64,000 nucleotides of DNA from JACTUA01 sp964551875 (GTDB taxonomy: Archaea; Halobacteriota; Methanomicrobia; Methanomicrobiales; JACTUA01). A program made the position numbers and the translations under genes. Position 1 is the first letter of the stretch, and each line of letters starts with the position of its first letter. This document shows positions 1-8,982 of the stretch, in pieces. The stretch is taken from positions 1 through 64,000 of the forward strand of contig CAZKEV010000002.1 of assembly GCA_964551875.1 (NCBI GenBank), given 5' to 3'. The notes under the pieces were generated by a model, which made no database searches, was not told the origin of the DNA, and saw only the letters and a program-made list of their open reading frames with translations.

Positions 1-16
1 CGGCAACAAGGAGTAG
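1..16 (+). CDS. possible 3' end of an upstream gene
   Basis: The first bases read G-N-K-E-stop in one frame (stop TAG at 14-16), about 60 bases before the capsid start. This could be the C-terminus of the gene before the capsid gene, often a scaffold, protease or decoration protein. Five codons are too few to prove it is coding. Confidence 0.25.
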
Positions 17-79
17 CCCGAAGTCAACCTGGTCGCCCCCTCGGGGGAAGATTGGGAATTTTGTGATGGAGGTTTTCCC

Positions 80-1474
80 ATGTCGGAGACGGCCACTCGC
101 GGGGTCGGCGGGTTGAACGAGGAGATGATCGAGAAGACCATCGCCACGAGCGACCTGCTGTCCGGGGGAATGCTGAACCCGCTTCAGCAGACCCAGTTCA
201 TCACCCTGGTGAAGAAGTTCTCGGTCCTTCTTCCCCTCAGCAGGTTCATCAGGATGCCGCGTCCCCTCATGGACGTCGACAAACTGTGGATCGGCGAGCC
301 GGTCACCGAGTCGGTGGACGAGGCGACGGACACGGGCAACCTGTCCCGCGCCAAGTTCCAGCGCATCGTGCTGCGGGCGCAGAAGGTGCGTTCGGCCTGG
401 AACATCACCACGGAAGTGCTCCAGGGGAACATCGAGCAGAACGAGTTCGAGTCCACGATCATGAACACGATGGTGGAGCGCATCGCCACGGACATGGAGG
501 ACCTGGGGATCAACGGCGACACCACCACGGTCGGCACCACGCCCCGCGACCGACTGCTCCGCCGTCTCAACGGCTGGAACGTGTCGACCGAGGGAGCGCA
601 CATCGTCGACGTCAAGGGCGCGAGCATCCAGAAGGGCATCTTCTCCGAGGCCAAGCGCCGGATGCCGAAGCAGTACAAGAACGACCCGGGCCTGCGGTGG
701 CTGGTGGGCGACGCCGTCGCGACCGACTGGGCGGACGTCGTGAGCGACCGGGGAACGATCCTCGGCGACGCGGCCCTCCAGGGCGCGGAAATGTCCCCCC
801 TCGGCACCCCGATGATCCGCGTCCCGCTGATCCCGGACGACGCCCCGATCACGATCACCCAGGCGACCCGCGCCGAGTGGCTCGGAGCGGAGTACGGTCC
901 GTTCGTCATCACCTCGGCGAACGACACCCTTCTCCTCCAGGTGGACGGCCTCCCCGGCCCCGGCGTGACCATCGTCCTGACGCACGGCACGCTGAACACG
1001 GTCGAGGTCGCTCGGCAGATCAACGCCGCCCTGAAGGCCGCGATCCCGACCCTGGTCCAGGACGTGGCCCGCGACGACCGCGAGGGACGCCTCCTGATGG
1101 AGAGCCCGACGCTGGGCGTGGCGAGCACCATCTCGGTCCTGCCGGTGGCGACCGGCATCCAGGCGTACACCACGCTGGGCCTCCTGGGAGCCCCGCCGGT
1201 CATCCCGCCGCCGTTCTGGCCGGTGGCCCCGGTCACGCACACGGGCGCGGCCTCGGGCACGGCGAACACGGTGTACGAGGGGTCGTTCATCTGGCTGGTG
1301 AACCCGAAGAACTTCATCTGGGGCATCCTGGACGGGACCAGGATCTTCACGGAGTTCAACAAGAACACCGACCAGATCGAGACGATCGTGTACAACCAGG
1401 TCGACGCCCAGGTCGAGAACGTCGACGCGGTGGTCAAGGTCAAGAACCTGCGCCGCCGCACGCTGGTCATCTGA
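80..1474 (+). CDS. major capsid protein, HK97-type fold
   Basis: Shell subunit of the phage head (464 aa). A helical N-terminus is followed by the long E-loop/P-domain-like region (about residues 60-255) with the capsid-like stretch ITTEVLQGNIEQNEFES, and the core fold resumes at FIWLVNPKNF near residue 410. Between about residues 258 and 400 sits an insertion: a beta-rich segment with HGTLNTVEVARQIN and a following EGRLLMESP, which resembles the IN-type repeat of flagellin outer domains, then a Pro/Gly/Ala linker. This would be exposed on the capsid surface (inference). The ATG follows GATGGAGG. It is transcribed separately from the next gene, since a strong terminator follows directly. Position at the start of the morphogenesis cluster and length fit a capsid protein; family assignment is by pattern only. 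Confidence 0.8.
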   Translation: MSETATRGVGGLNEEMIEKTIATSDLLSGGMLNPLQQTQFITLVKKFSVLLPLSRFIRMPRPLMDVDKLWIGEPVTESVDEATDTGNLSRAKFQRIVLRAQKVRSAWNITTEVLQGNIEQNEFESTIMNTMVERIATDMEDLGINGDTTTVGTTPRDRLLRRLNGWNVSTEGAHIVDVKGASIQKGIFSEAKRRMPKQYKNDPGLRWLVGDAVATDWADVVSDRGTILGDAALQGAEMSPLGTPMIRVPLIPDDAPITITQATRAEWLGAEYGPFVITSANDTLLLQVDGLPGPGVTIVLTHGTLNTVEVARQINAALKAAIPTLVQDVARDDREGRLLMESPTLGVASTISVLPVATGIQAYTTLGLLGAPPVIPPPFWPVAPVTHTGAASGTANTVYEGSFIWLVNPKNFIWGILDGTRIFTEFNKNTDQIETIVYNQVDAQVENVDAVVKVKNLRRRTLVI

Positions 1475-1506
1475 CACGGTGCGGGTGGACGTCTACTAAC
1501 CTCCAG

Positions 1507-1546
1507 ACGGCAGGCTGGCCCGAAAGGGTTGGCCTGCCGTTTTTTT
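1507..1546 (+). terminator. intrinsic terminator after the capsid gene
   Basis: Perfect 9-bp stem ACGGCAGGC (1507-1515) / GCCTGCCGT (1532-1540), with an inner GGCCC/GGGTT pairing, followed by six T. It ends the capsid transcript about 30 bases past the stop codon. Confidence 0.92.
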
Positions 1547-1564
1547 GTCTCCTCCCGGTGTTCC

Positions 1565-1593
1565 TTGACCCCCGGACGCGGCGGGGGTAGGAT
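1565..1593 (+). promoter_or_regulatory. sigma70-like promoter for the head-completion operon
   Basis: TTGACC (1565-1570), 17-bp spacer, TAGGAT (1588-1593), directly after the capsid terminator and before AGGAGG and the ATG at 1611. The -35 is good and the -10 is 4 of 6. Its placement between a terminator and the next gene supports it. Confidence 0.5.
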
Positions 1594-1610
1594 GAGGAAA
1601 AGGAGGACGA

Positions 1611-1994
1611 ATGGCCACGCGATACTTCACGGCTCGGTTCAGCGCGACGCAGAACATCCTTGGGCCGAGCAGCGGCCTCGCCTACCTTTTCTACCCCGGG
1701 TGTGTCACCCCGGTGAGCGATCCGAGAGATGCCGAGACCTTCCTCCACATGGGCACCCCTGAATCAGGCAACTACCTGCTCCGCGAGGTGGACGCCAGCG
1801 GGAACCCCATCGGTCCGTTTCCTCCTGTGGACATGAGAAATCGGCAGTCGATGATCAACCCCAGGAAGTTCCCGTCGGATCAAATGGGGGTTTCCCTTCA
1901 TGAGTGGAGGGAGGCGACGGAGACCTACGCCGATCCGACGCTTTATTTCCATCATGTTCGGCAGAAGTTGAACTTCGGTCGCGGCGGGATGTGA
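1611..1994 (+). CDS. hypothetical head/neck-region protein
   Basis: 127 aa, not recognised. It follows AAGGAGG by six bases, so the start is secure. It has no membrane segment or obvious motif, with a Pro/Asn-rich middle (MRNRQSMINPRKFPSDQMG) and a basic C-terminus. It is the first gene of an operon that continues into head-tail connector candidates, so a role in head completion or decoration is likely from position alone. The stop lies 7 bases before the next ATG. Confidence 0.7.
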   Translation: MATRYFTARFSATQNILGPSSGLAYLFYPGCVTPVSDPRDAETFLHMGTPESGNYLLREVDASGNPIGPFPPVDMRNRQSMINPRKFPSDQMGVSLHEWREATETYADPTLYFHHVRQKLNFGRGGM

Positions 1995-2001
1995 GGTTGC
2001 C

Positions 2002-2958
2002 ATGCCCGCAGGATTTTCGACGGGTGGGATGGCTACGGCCTTCGCCTACGTCACCGTGGAACAGGTGAGGGCGCAGGGGATTTCCGACACGCTCATCCCC
2101 GACGACAGGCTTCGTGGTCTCATCCGGATGGTGAGCCACTGGATCAATCGCCTCACCCAGCAGTGGTTCCTGCCCATTCGCCTCCGTGCCAAGGTGGACG
2201 GCCAGCGCGGAAGCGTCGCCTTCATGCCCAACATGATCCCCATCCTTGAACTTTTCTCCTTGCGCTTTACGAAGGAGGGGCTGTTCGACCTTGAGCTCCC
2301 CGACGTCGCGTACCAGGTGAAGACGCGATACGTGATGATGCTGACCCACACCATGCGCCTCCCCATGATGCCCCACTTCGTCGTTTTGGACGGGGTGTTC
2401 GGATGGCTCGTGGACGACTTCACCAAGACCAAGATTCTGACGGTCGGTCCGTTGGCGGTGGTGCCGACAGACATCGTCGCGGGGGTGAAGGAGATTCTGG
2501 TCAACAGCGTGGACGGGATTTACCCCGGCGACGCCATCCTGATCGGAAGCGAGCCCGAGCCCCTTTCCTACCCGGGGATCGTGAAGGGGGTCATCTCGAC
2601 GCCCCCTCTCAAGATCGTGTTCGAGCCCATCGTTCCCTTCTCTCTCCCAACGGGGACGAGGGTCACCCGGTATGGAAGGGTGCCCGATCGGATTCAGCTG
2701 GCGATGATGATGCTGATCCGGGACCAGATCCAGGCGGGGTACGGGAGCATCGGGACGTACGACACTTCGGAATCCCCCGGAGGGATCGGGACGAGGTTGA
2801 ACAGCGAGTCGGTTGAGGGGTACTCCTACAGCCTCTCTCCGCTGAAAGCGATCAATGGCCCAGGCGGAGGAGCGATCACCACGGGCAACGCTGCGGTGGA
2901 CGACATTCTGACGGAGTTTACCCCCGACGCGGGTGGAATGTTCATCGGGTACGCGTAA
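2002..2958 (+). CDS. putative head-tail connector (gp6-like adaptor)
   Basis: 318 aa. The N-terminal 60 residues (YVTVEQVRAQGI, then DDRLRGLIRMVSHWINRLTQQWF) have the form of gp6/gp15-like adaptor proteins that ring the portal: a position-counting start followed by a helix with a WINR-type motif. The remaining 250 residues are beta-rich and unlike a short adaptor, so this would be an enlarged version. A second ATG (MATAFAYVT, 18 codons of difference at most) could be the true start. The stop overlaps the next ATG (TAATG). The connector role is inferred from order and N-terminal pattern. Confidence 0.55.
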   Translation: MPAGFSTGGMATAFAYVTVEQVRAQGISDTLIPDDRLRGLIRMVSHWINRLTQQWFLPIRLRAKVDGQRGSVAFMPNMIPILELFSLRFTKEGLFDLELPDVAYQVKTRYVMMLTHTMRLPMMPHFVVLDGVFGWLVDDFTKTKILTVGPLAVVPTDIVAGVKEILVNSVDGIYPGDAILIGSEPEPLSYPGIVKGVISTPPLKIVFEPIVPFSLPTGTRVTRYGRVPDRIQLAMMMLIRDQIQAGYGSIGTYDTSESPGGIGTRLNSESVEGYSYSLSPLKAINGPGGGAITTGNAAVDDILTEFTPDAGGMFIGYA

Positions 2959-3401
2959 TGCTGCCATTCACCAGCGGACATCCCGTGCGGATCAACCGGA
3001 TCAAGGTAGGGATCCGCGTGTTCTCCAAGACCAAGACCGTGCAGGACCCCGACTTCAGGGAGGCCAAGGAGAACCGAATCTGGTCCGATCCCGTCGAGGT
3101 CATCGGGCAGTGGGTGGGGGGCGAGTCCTCATTCAAGCTGGAACGGACCATGACGGGCGACGCGCTTCCGACCTCCGGGCACTTCGTGTTTCGGTTCACG
3201 GACCTCGACAAGGTTCAGGTCGGGTTCCTCCCCAAGAAGGGGGATCGCATCGTCTCCACCAATGGGATCCCCTGCGACTGGACGGTCATCAAGGCGAGCA
3301 AAGGGTCTCCCTTGTACGGGAACCGACAGTTCTCCTTCGCCAGGCCAATTCTTCTTCACGTGGATTGCGAGCAGACGAGGAAGCGGCTGGGGAGCATCTG
3401 A
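2958..3401 (+). CDS. hypothetical neck protein, possible head-closure protein
   Basis: 147 aa, beta-rich and basic, with no transmembrane segment. It contains FRFTDLDKVQVGFLPKKGDRI, a pattern of short beta strands as in head-closure or stopper proteins that follow the adaptor gene in many tailed phages. No diagnostic motif is visible, so the call rests on length, composition and place between an adaptor-like and a gp10-like gene. Translation is coupled at both ends: TAATG with the gene before and TGATG with the gene after. Confidence 0.6.
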   Translation: MLPFTSGHPVRINRIKVGIRVFSKTKTVQDPDFREAKENRIWSDPVEVIGQWVGGESSFKLERTMTGDALPTSGHFVFRFTDLDKVQVGFLPKKGDRIVSTNGIPCDWTVIKASKGSPLYGNRQFSFARPILLHVDCEQTRKRLGSI

Positions 3402-4162
3402 TGGACACGAGCGAGTTGAATAGGGTCCTCGGATACAGACGCTTCCTGATGAAGGATGCGGAGTTCGAGTCCAAGCACCCACGCGAGGGAGGTAGGTTCG
3501 CCCCGAAGGACGGGGCGGGGGAGGCGCCCGAGGTCAAGACGACTGACGTTCGGCCTCCCAAGATCTTGAAGAACGTACCAGCCAAGATCGAGTCTGCCGT
3601 TCGGGACGTGATTGGTCGGATGCCGGAGTCGTTTGTTTCTGGCATCAAGGTGTCTTATGACAAGGACGCAAACCGTTCGGTGTACCATCTTGGAGAAATT
3701 TCACTTGGGTCCGACGTTTCCCCAAACATCATCAGTTCGGACGACATGGACGGGGAACGGCTCAAGACGGCTGATCCGGGGGAGAAGAAGGGTTCCATCA
3801 ACCAGATGGAGCAACTTCTCGTTGAGAACGTGGGAGCCCACTTGGCGGCCCAGACGATCTCCCATGAGATCGGGCATCACGTTTTCACACGGGTCATGTC
3901 CGAAGAAGAACAGAAGGACGCGCACGACCTCTTCAAGAAGCACGGGAAGAATTTCGAGACGCGGGCGACGACGCAGTACAAACTGTACTTTGAGGACGCG
4001 GCAGAGGAAGGACGTCTCGTTCCCGCCAAGGGGGTGATCGACGCCAAGATCCGTCGGGAGCAATTTGCGGAGGTGTTCCGGCTGAAGGCGACGGAGAACC
4101 CCCGGTACGACAAACTTCCGGGACCGATCAAGAAGTACTTCGACGACCTGTTCAAGAAGTGA
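3401..4162 (+). CDS. putative zinc metalloprotease (HEIGHH) in the head module
   Basis: 253 aa. Residues 155-160 read HEIGHH, the HExxH zincin signature; downstream REQFAEVF supplies a candidate third ligand or structural glutamate, as in many zincin domains. The N-terminus has SKHPREGGRFAPKDG (residues 24-38), a segment of the kind seen near the ends of phage head proteins. The ATG at 3401 overlaps the previous stop (TGATG). It could be a virion-carried peptidase, a maturation protease, or a minor head protein with a zincin fold; substrates are unknown. It sits where a neck gene would be expected, so an extra role is likely. Confidence 0.65.
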   Translation: MDTSELNRVLGYRRFLMKDAEFESKHPREGGRFAPKDGAGEAPEVKTTDVRPPKILKNVPAKIESAVRDVIGRMPESFVSGIKVSYDKDANRSVYHLGEISLGSDVSPNIISSDDMDGERLKTADPGEKKGSINQMEQLLVENVGAHLAAQTISHEIGHHVFTRVMSEEEQKDAHDLFKKHGKNFETRATTQYKLYFEDAAEEGRLVPAKGVIDAKIRREQFAEVFRLKATENPRYDKLPGPIKKYFDDLFKK

Positions 4163-4178
4163 ATCGGGGTATCTGACC

Positions 4179-4727
4179 ATGACGATGGGGATTCGGATCG
4201 CGCCCTACGGCAAGTTTCGGAAGCTGATCCGGGACTTGGAAAGGGTGGAGAAGATCATCGAGGGGAAGAAGACCCAGGCCGCCATGCAGCAACTTGCCGA
4301 GGCGGCCAAGGGTTTCATCGTCAGTGGCATCGAGAACGGGCGGCAGGGGTGGGAAGACCTGAACGAGGTCACGAAGCAACTGAAAGGGCATGGGAGGCTT
4401 CTCGTGGACTCGGGTTCCTTCGTCGGGGCGATGACGACGTGGCAGGAGGGGAAGAGGTGGTTCGCCGGTATCCCCGAGGGGGCCGTGGGGAGTAAGGGGC
4501 AGGACCTTACCATGGTCGGGCTGGTTCACGAGAACGGAGCGACGGTTCCGGTGACGGACGCCGTCAGGATGTTTTTTGCGGAGAAGGGTTTCCCTCTCAA
4601 GGATGGGACCAGGTTTCTCGCGATTCCTCCCCGGCCATGGTTCGAGCCCGCCATGGCGGAGCTGGACGACTACGCCAACGAAGTTCTCGATCCTCTCGTG
4701 GATGAAATTCTGAAGGAGATTGGGTAG
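4179..4727 (+). CDS. virion morphogenesis protein, gp10/Mu gpG-like
   Basis: 182 aa. It begins with a helical region (KLIRDLERVEKIIEGKK) and ends with a helix after PPRPWFEPAMAEL. The pattern 'R-F-L-A-I-P-P-R-P-W-F' near the C-terminus is the conserved mark of phage virion morphogenesis/HK97 gp10-type tail completion proteins, which join the tail to the connector. A Gly-rich central part with VGLVHENGATVPV also fits this family (LVHENG is the usual 'Y..H..G' element). The stop TAG shares a base with the GTG start of the next gene. Confidence 0.7.
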   Translation: MTMGIRIAPYGKFRKLIRDLERVEKIIEGKKTQAAMQQLAEAAKGFIVSGIENGRQGWEDLNEVTKQLKGHGRLLVDSGSFVGAMTTWQEGKRWFAGIPEGAVGSKGQDLTMVGLVHENGATVPVTDAVRMFFAEKGFPLKDGTRFLAIPPRPWFEPAMAELDDYANEVLDPLVDEILKEIG

Positions 4728-6097
4728 TGCCCATCCGGATCGAGGTTTTGTCCGAGCCCCTGGAGATGGTGATCGAGAACCCGATTCCTCCAGGGACGGC
4801 GTTGAGGGCGGCGGTCCTCCCCGATGAGGGCGGGGTGACGCTTGTCAAGCTCGATCCCGACAAGGAGCAGTACGACCCTTCCGGGAAGTATTACGAGGCC
4901 GTTGTGCAGTCCCCCAACTGGGTCGCCGGGGGTCTCACGGAGCTGTTCGGCTTCGAGACCTTTGGGTACGTCGACCCCGTCATCGAGGGACTTCCTCCCG
5001 ATCAGGTGGCGAGCGTGGGATTCCAGCTTTCCAACGATGGGGGGACGATTTGGCGGGTTTGGGTGGATGGGCCGGACGCCTGGCTCCCCGCCGTGGGGAT
5101 TATGGCCGGGGTCTTCAACGACGAGTTCACGGTCGACAAGAGGATCCCCCTCTTTCCCTTCGGAGATCCAAGGCAACTTCGGTTTCGGATCAAACTGATT
5201 CCTGGCGCAAACGGTTTGCAGAAGCCGGTTCTCCAGAATCTTTTTATCTACAACCGGCACAACATGGATCTCTACGAGGACGTGACCCGTTCCTTGAAGA
5301 GGTACATTGACGCAAACATCGCGGTCCCAATGCACTACATGGCGGAGCTGTCCGCGCCATCTGCCACGATCCACATCGAGAACGACGTGGGCCTGGACGT
5401 GAAGATCGCGGAGCCCATCCAGGTCTACAACTTGGGAACCGACCCCGGGAGGAACATCAACCTCTTTGGTTCCCTCGGCGGGGTGGATGGCAGGACGATC
5501 ACGATGATCGGCCCCCAGGTCGGGCAGGTGGAGGTCACCTTCGTCGGCATTCCCGACGTTTTCGTCTCGGCGGAGGAATTCCTCAACATCAGCAAGATTC
5601 CTTCCATCGTGATTTTCATAACGGACATGAAGCAGTACCTTGACATCAGAACTCACGTTCCAGAGACGGAGCGGTCCAAGGCAAGGGGGGAAGGAAGGCT
5701 CCAATTCACGAGGATCTACTACAAGATCAACGCGGTGGTTCGGGCGCAGTCTTCCCTGAAACGAGAAGCGTTGAGGATGAACGACGACCTCGCCAGGATT
5801 CTCGACCAGGGGGACGGATTCAACTCCGTGGCGAACGGGGAGACCTATGCGGTCTTCGAGCAGACGAGCGAGGTGGCGGAGGATCGGATCGCGCAGGGGC
5901 TTTACGTTGGGGCGCTGAACCTTCTCATCGTGGGGAAGGTGTGGCTCAAGGGCGAGGAGGCGAGTGCTCAGACGGTGGACGGGAAGATCCCGCTGGTGAC
6001 CGAGGTGGATGCCTTCACCCAGGGACAGAATACTTGCAACTTGAATTTGCCAAGTTACCTTCGTAGAGTATACCGTGAAAGAACAAGGATCAAATGA
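4727..6097 (+). CDS. hypothetical tail-completion region protein
   Basis: 456 aa with a GTG start that shares a base with the preceding stop. It is not confidently recognised. The N-terminal 180 residues are beta-rich with a jelly-roll-like alternation (FQLSNDGGTIWRVWVDG). The C-terminal third (about 290-410, with VFEQTSEVAEDRIAQGLYVGALNLLIVGKV) has the alternation seen in tail terminator proteins that cap the tube. A fusion of a structural domain with a tail terminator domain is possible given the place before the sheath gene. No catalytic motif is seen. Confidence 0.65.
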   Translation: MPIRIEVLSEPLEMVIENPIPPGTALRAAVLPDEGGVTLVKLDPDKEQYDPSGKYYEAVVQSPNWVAGGLTELFGFETFGYVDPVIEGLPPDQVASVGFQLSNDGGTIWRVWVDGPDAWLPAVGIMAGVFNDEFTVDKRIPLFPFGDPRQLRFRIKLIPGANGLQKPVLQNLFIYNRHNMDLYEDVTRSLKRYIDANIAVPMHYMAELSAPSATIHIENDVGLDVKIAEPIQVYNLGTDPGRNINLFGSLGGVDGRTITMIGPQVGQVEVTFVGIPDVFVSAEEFLNISKIPSIVIFITDMKQYLDIRTHVPETERSKARGEGRLQFTRIYYKINAVVRAQSSLKREALRMNDDLARILDQGDGFNSVANGETYAVFEQTSEVAEDRIAQGLYVGALNLLIVGKVWLKGEEASAQTVDGKIPLVTEVDAFTQGQNTCNLNLPSYLRRVYRERTRIK

Positions 6098-6360
6098 GGA
6101 GGTTCTCCATGCCGGAAGCTCCGGAGAAGAAACGGAAGATCATGAGCATCAGCCCCAGGATGATGACCATGAATCTCGACACCGTTGGGCCGGATGGACA
6201 GCGGCAGAGCCTTCATCTCGCACCCAAGCAGCAGGTGGAGGTCACCGAATCGCAGTTCAGAAGCACCGAGCTTCAGAAGCTTCTGGGCGCGAGGTTCATC
6301 GTGGACGTCTCCGCTGCGGTGGAAAAAAGACTGAACGAAGAGCGGCGACTCGGTCGCTGA
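6094..6360 (+). CDS. small structural-region protein
   Basis: 88 aa, ATG overlapping the previous stop by four bases (ATGA). Highly charged; the middle reads SISPRMMTMNLDTVGPDG and the end KRLNEERRLGR. Short proteins with a beta-hairpin followed by 'V.P.Q.VEVTE..F.S.E...L' occur just before sheath genes in several myovirus-like clusters, but no function is known. A likelier start could be the internal ATG at MPEAPEKKRK, which has GAGG upstream. Confidence 0.6.
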   Translation: MRRFSMPEAPEKKRKIMSISPRMMTMNLDTVGPDGQRQSLHLAPKQQVEVTESQFRSTELQKLLGARFIVDVSAAVEKRLNEERRLGR

Positions 6361-6468
6361 CCCCTTGTGGGCTGGGCGTGTGAGTGCCCCAGCGGATTTC
6401 ATGACCGATGGAATGGTGGGATCGTCCAAGTGAGTGGGCGGCAAGACTTCCGATGAAAGGACGATACC

Positions 6469-8475
6469 ATGCCTCTTGCCGGAATCGAGACCCTGCATCC
6501 TGACGTGTTCGTTATCGAGCAGGCAGGCGTCCCGCGCATCGTGGGCGTCGCGGTGAACACAGGCGGATTCACGGGGGTGACGGCGAAGGGGCCGAACGAT
6601 CGGGCCGACCTTTGCACGTCCTTCACGCAGTACGCCTCCAAGTACGGCGGGGACTACTCCGGATCCTTCATGTTCCCGTCCGTCCAGGCGTTCTTCGCCC
6701 AGGGCGGGACGAGGTGCTTCATCGCCCGCGTGGTGGGGCAGGGGGCCGTCGCGGCGGACACGATGCTGGCGAACCACGAGGGAACGCCCTCCATCGACGT
6801 GAATGCCATCTCCCCCGGCGCGTGGGGCAACGACGTGTCGGTGCAGACGGAGCGGTGGCGGACGGTCCTCGCGGCTCCCCCGGCAGGCGTTCCTCCCGTG
6901 GGCATCGGCTCGATGCAGATCCCGGTGTCTTCCCTTCGGAACGTGAAGATCGGAGACCTCATCCGGATCTACGATCCGGTGAGCCTGAACGTCGCCTACG
7001 CCTTCGTGTACTCGATCAACGTCGCGCTGCGGGTCCTGAACGTGGCCCCCCTGTCGGGCATCCTCGGGACCTTCACCTTCCCGGACGGGAGCCTCGTCCA
7101 CAGCGCCACGGATCACCGGCTCTCGACCTTCCTGGCCGAGCCCCTCGTGAACGGGGCGACGAGTGTTCTCCTGCGGAACACGTCGAACCTCGCCATCGGG
7201 GCTCGGATGTACTTCGACGACGGCCTGAACTTCACCAGCGTTGTGGTGACCCGGATCGACGGGAAGATCATCCGGTTCGCCCCCGTGGCGACTCCCGGCG
7301 GGGCGACCCTGCCCGCCAACACCACCATCGCGGTGTCCCAGGAATTCAACATCAAGGTCTACGAGAAGGGCAAGTTCGCGGAGTCCTTCGAGGGGCTCTC
7401 GATGGAGTCCGCGAACACGCGGGACTACTTCGGGACGAGGCTTGCGGGGCAGTCGAACGAGAGCAAGCTCATCTCGGTGGTGGATCTCTTCCCGGTCCTG
7501 GTAAATCTGGACATGGCCATCCCGATGCCCACCCTCAGCCAGGCCCTCGTGGGCGGGACCGAGGGAGCCCCGGTGGGGGACAACGACTACATCGGATCGG
7601 ACGTGGCCCCCAAGAGCGGGATGTTCCTCCTCGACGAAGCCCCCGACCTGAACTTCTTCTCGATCCCCGGGGTGACCACGGTGGCGGTGGAGCGGGCGGC
7701 GGCGGACTGGGCGGACCTCAAGGGCAACATCATGGCCATCCTCGACGCCCCGTTGGCCTACGACGAGGCGATGGAGATCCTGAACTTCCGTAACATCGAG
7801 GCCAACTTCGACACCTCCTACGCGGCCCTGTACTACCCGTGGGTGATCGTCCGGGACCCGAACCAGAACAACGCCCGCGTCGCCCTTCCGCCCTCGGGAT
7901 TCATCCAGGGGGTGTACGCGATGATCGGGGCGACCAGGGGGGTCCACTACGCCCCGGCGAACGTGGCCTTGAACGGGGTGCTCGACCTGACCCACAACAC
8001 CAGCGACGGTGAGCAGGACATGCTGAACCCGGCGGGGATCAACGTCATCCGGTCCTTCCCCGGCGAGGGCATCCGGGTGTGGGGGGCCAGGACGCTGACA
8101 AACTTCAAGGACGGACGGCACTACGTCAACGTCCGGCGGCTCCTGAATTTCATCAAGGAGTCGCTCAAGCGGGGCCTTCGGTTCGCCATCTTCGAGCTGA
8201 ACGAGCAGAGCACCTGGCAGACGGTCAGCATGACCTGCACCGAGTTCCTGAGCAACATGTTCCTGCGGGGGATGCTCTTCTCCGAGGACGGGACGCCGGA
8301 TCGGGCCTTCTTCGTGAAGTGCGACTCCGAGAACAACCCGAGCAGCGAGCGGCGCGAGGGCAGGATGAACGTGGAAATCGGGGTCAACCCGCCGCTGCCC
8401 GCCGAGTTCATCGTCTGCCGCGTCGGCCTGTGGGATGGCGGGAGCACGGTGGAAGAGGAGCTGGCCCGGAGGTAA
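6469..8475 (+). CDS. contractile tail sheath protein
   Basis: 668 aa sheath subunit that surrounds the tube and contracts on infection. The N-terminus (LHPDVFVIEQ, then GVAVNTGGFTGVTAKGP) is the sheath handshake/entry motif. The conserved C-terminal domain lies at about 520-640: GINVIRSFPGEGIRVWGART, the arm with HYVNVRRLLNFI, and FAIFELNEQSTWQTV. The variable middle (about 110-330) forms surface domains. A GAAAGG Shine-Dalgarno lies ahead of the ATG. It heads the tail operon and is followed three bases later by the tube gene, as expected for equimolar or near-equimolar products. Confidence 0.95.
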   Translation: MPLAGIETLHPDVFVIEQAGVPRIVGVAVNTGGFTGVTAKGPNDRADLCTSFTQYASKYGGDYSGSFMFPSVQAFFAQGGTRCFIARVVGQGAVAADTMLANHEGTPSIDVNAISPGAWGNDVSVQTERWRTVLAAPPAGVPPVGIGSMQIPVSSLRNVKIGDLIRIYDPVSLNVAYAFVYSINVALRVLNVAPLSGILGTFTFPDGSLVHSATDHRLSTFLAEPLVNGATSVLLRNTSNLAIGARMYFDDGLNFTSVVVTRIDGKIIRFAPVATPGGATLPANTTIAVSQEFNIKVYEKGKFAESFEGLSMESANTRDYFGTRLAGQSNESKLISVVDLFPVLVNLDMAIPMPTLSQALVGGTEGAPVGDNDYIGSDVAPKSGMFLLDEAPDLNFFSIPGVTTVAVERAAADWADLKGNIMAILDAPLAYDEAMEILNFRNIEANFDTSYAALYYPWVIVRDPNQNNARVALPPSGFIQGVYAMIGATRGVHYAPANVALNGVLDLTHNTSDGEQDMLNPAGINVIRSFPGEGIRVWGARTLTNFKDGRHYVNVRRLLNFIKESLKRGLRFAIFELNEQSTWQTVSMTCTEFLSNMFLRGMLFSEDGTPDRAFFVKCDSENNPSSERREGRMNVEIGVNPPLPAEFIVCRVGLWDGGSTVEEELARR

Positions 8476-8478
8476 TGG

Positions 8479-8946
8479 ATGCCCGAAGCTTCCGTCGTTC
8501 CTGATTCTTACCTCGGGGTGGTGTTTCGGTATGACGTGGTCAGCCCATCGCTGACGGGGGGGTTCTCCAAGGTTGGCGGCCTGAAGGACGAGATCGAGGT
8601 CGAGGAGAAACGGGACGGGGCGGATCCATTTCAGACCAGGAAGATCGTGGGGACGTTCAAGGGAGGGACGCTGGTTCTCGCCAAGGGGGTGGTGAAAAAC
8701 TTTTGGAAGTTCCTCTTTTGGTACGAGAACGTAAAAACGCCGGACGTACAGTTCAGGGAAAAGGTTGAAGTGACCATCAACAACATAGACGGTAACCCGG
8801 TTAGAAGGTTCCAGTTCTCCGAAGCCTGGCCGTTTTCTTACGAGGTAAGTGACCTGGAAGCCAAGACATCCGAGATGGCGGTGGAGTCCATCTCGATTGC
8901 CTTTGAGAGGATGGATTACGTGGTCATCACGAGAGATCGAGGGTGA
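8479..8946 (+). CDS. tail tube protein 1 (T4 gp19 family)
   Basis: 155 aa. YLGVVFRYDVV at the N-terminus and GGFSKVGGLKDEIEVEEKRDG are the family pattern of tube proteins (T4 gp19, Hcp-like barrels). FQFSEAWPFSYEVSDLEAKTSEMAVESISIAFE near the C-terminus is the hallmark beta-hairpin and strand of the ring interface. It lies directly after the sheath. A paralogue follows within 40 bases, so one of the two may be the main tube and the other a tube initiator or baseplate-proximal ring. Confidence 0.9.
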   Translation: MPEASVVPDSYLGVVFRYDVVSPSLTGGFSKVGGLKDEIEVEEKRDGADPFQTRKIVGTFKGGTLVLAKGVVKNFWKFLFWYENVKTPDVQFREKVEVTINNIDGNPVRRFQFSEAWPFSYEVSDLEAKTSEMAVESISIAFERMDYVVITRDRG

Positions 8947-8982
8947 GCACGATCCATCGGAGAAATCTGAAAGGGGTATGAC

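Noticed and set aside
286..1590. Arg/His/Gly/Pro-rich + strand frame across the capsid gene
   Set aside because: Composition is that of an out-of-phase shadow of the capsid gene, and it runs through the terminator.
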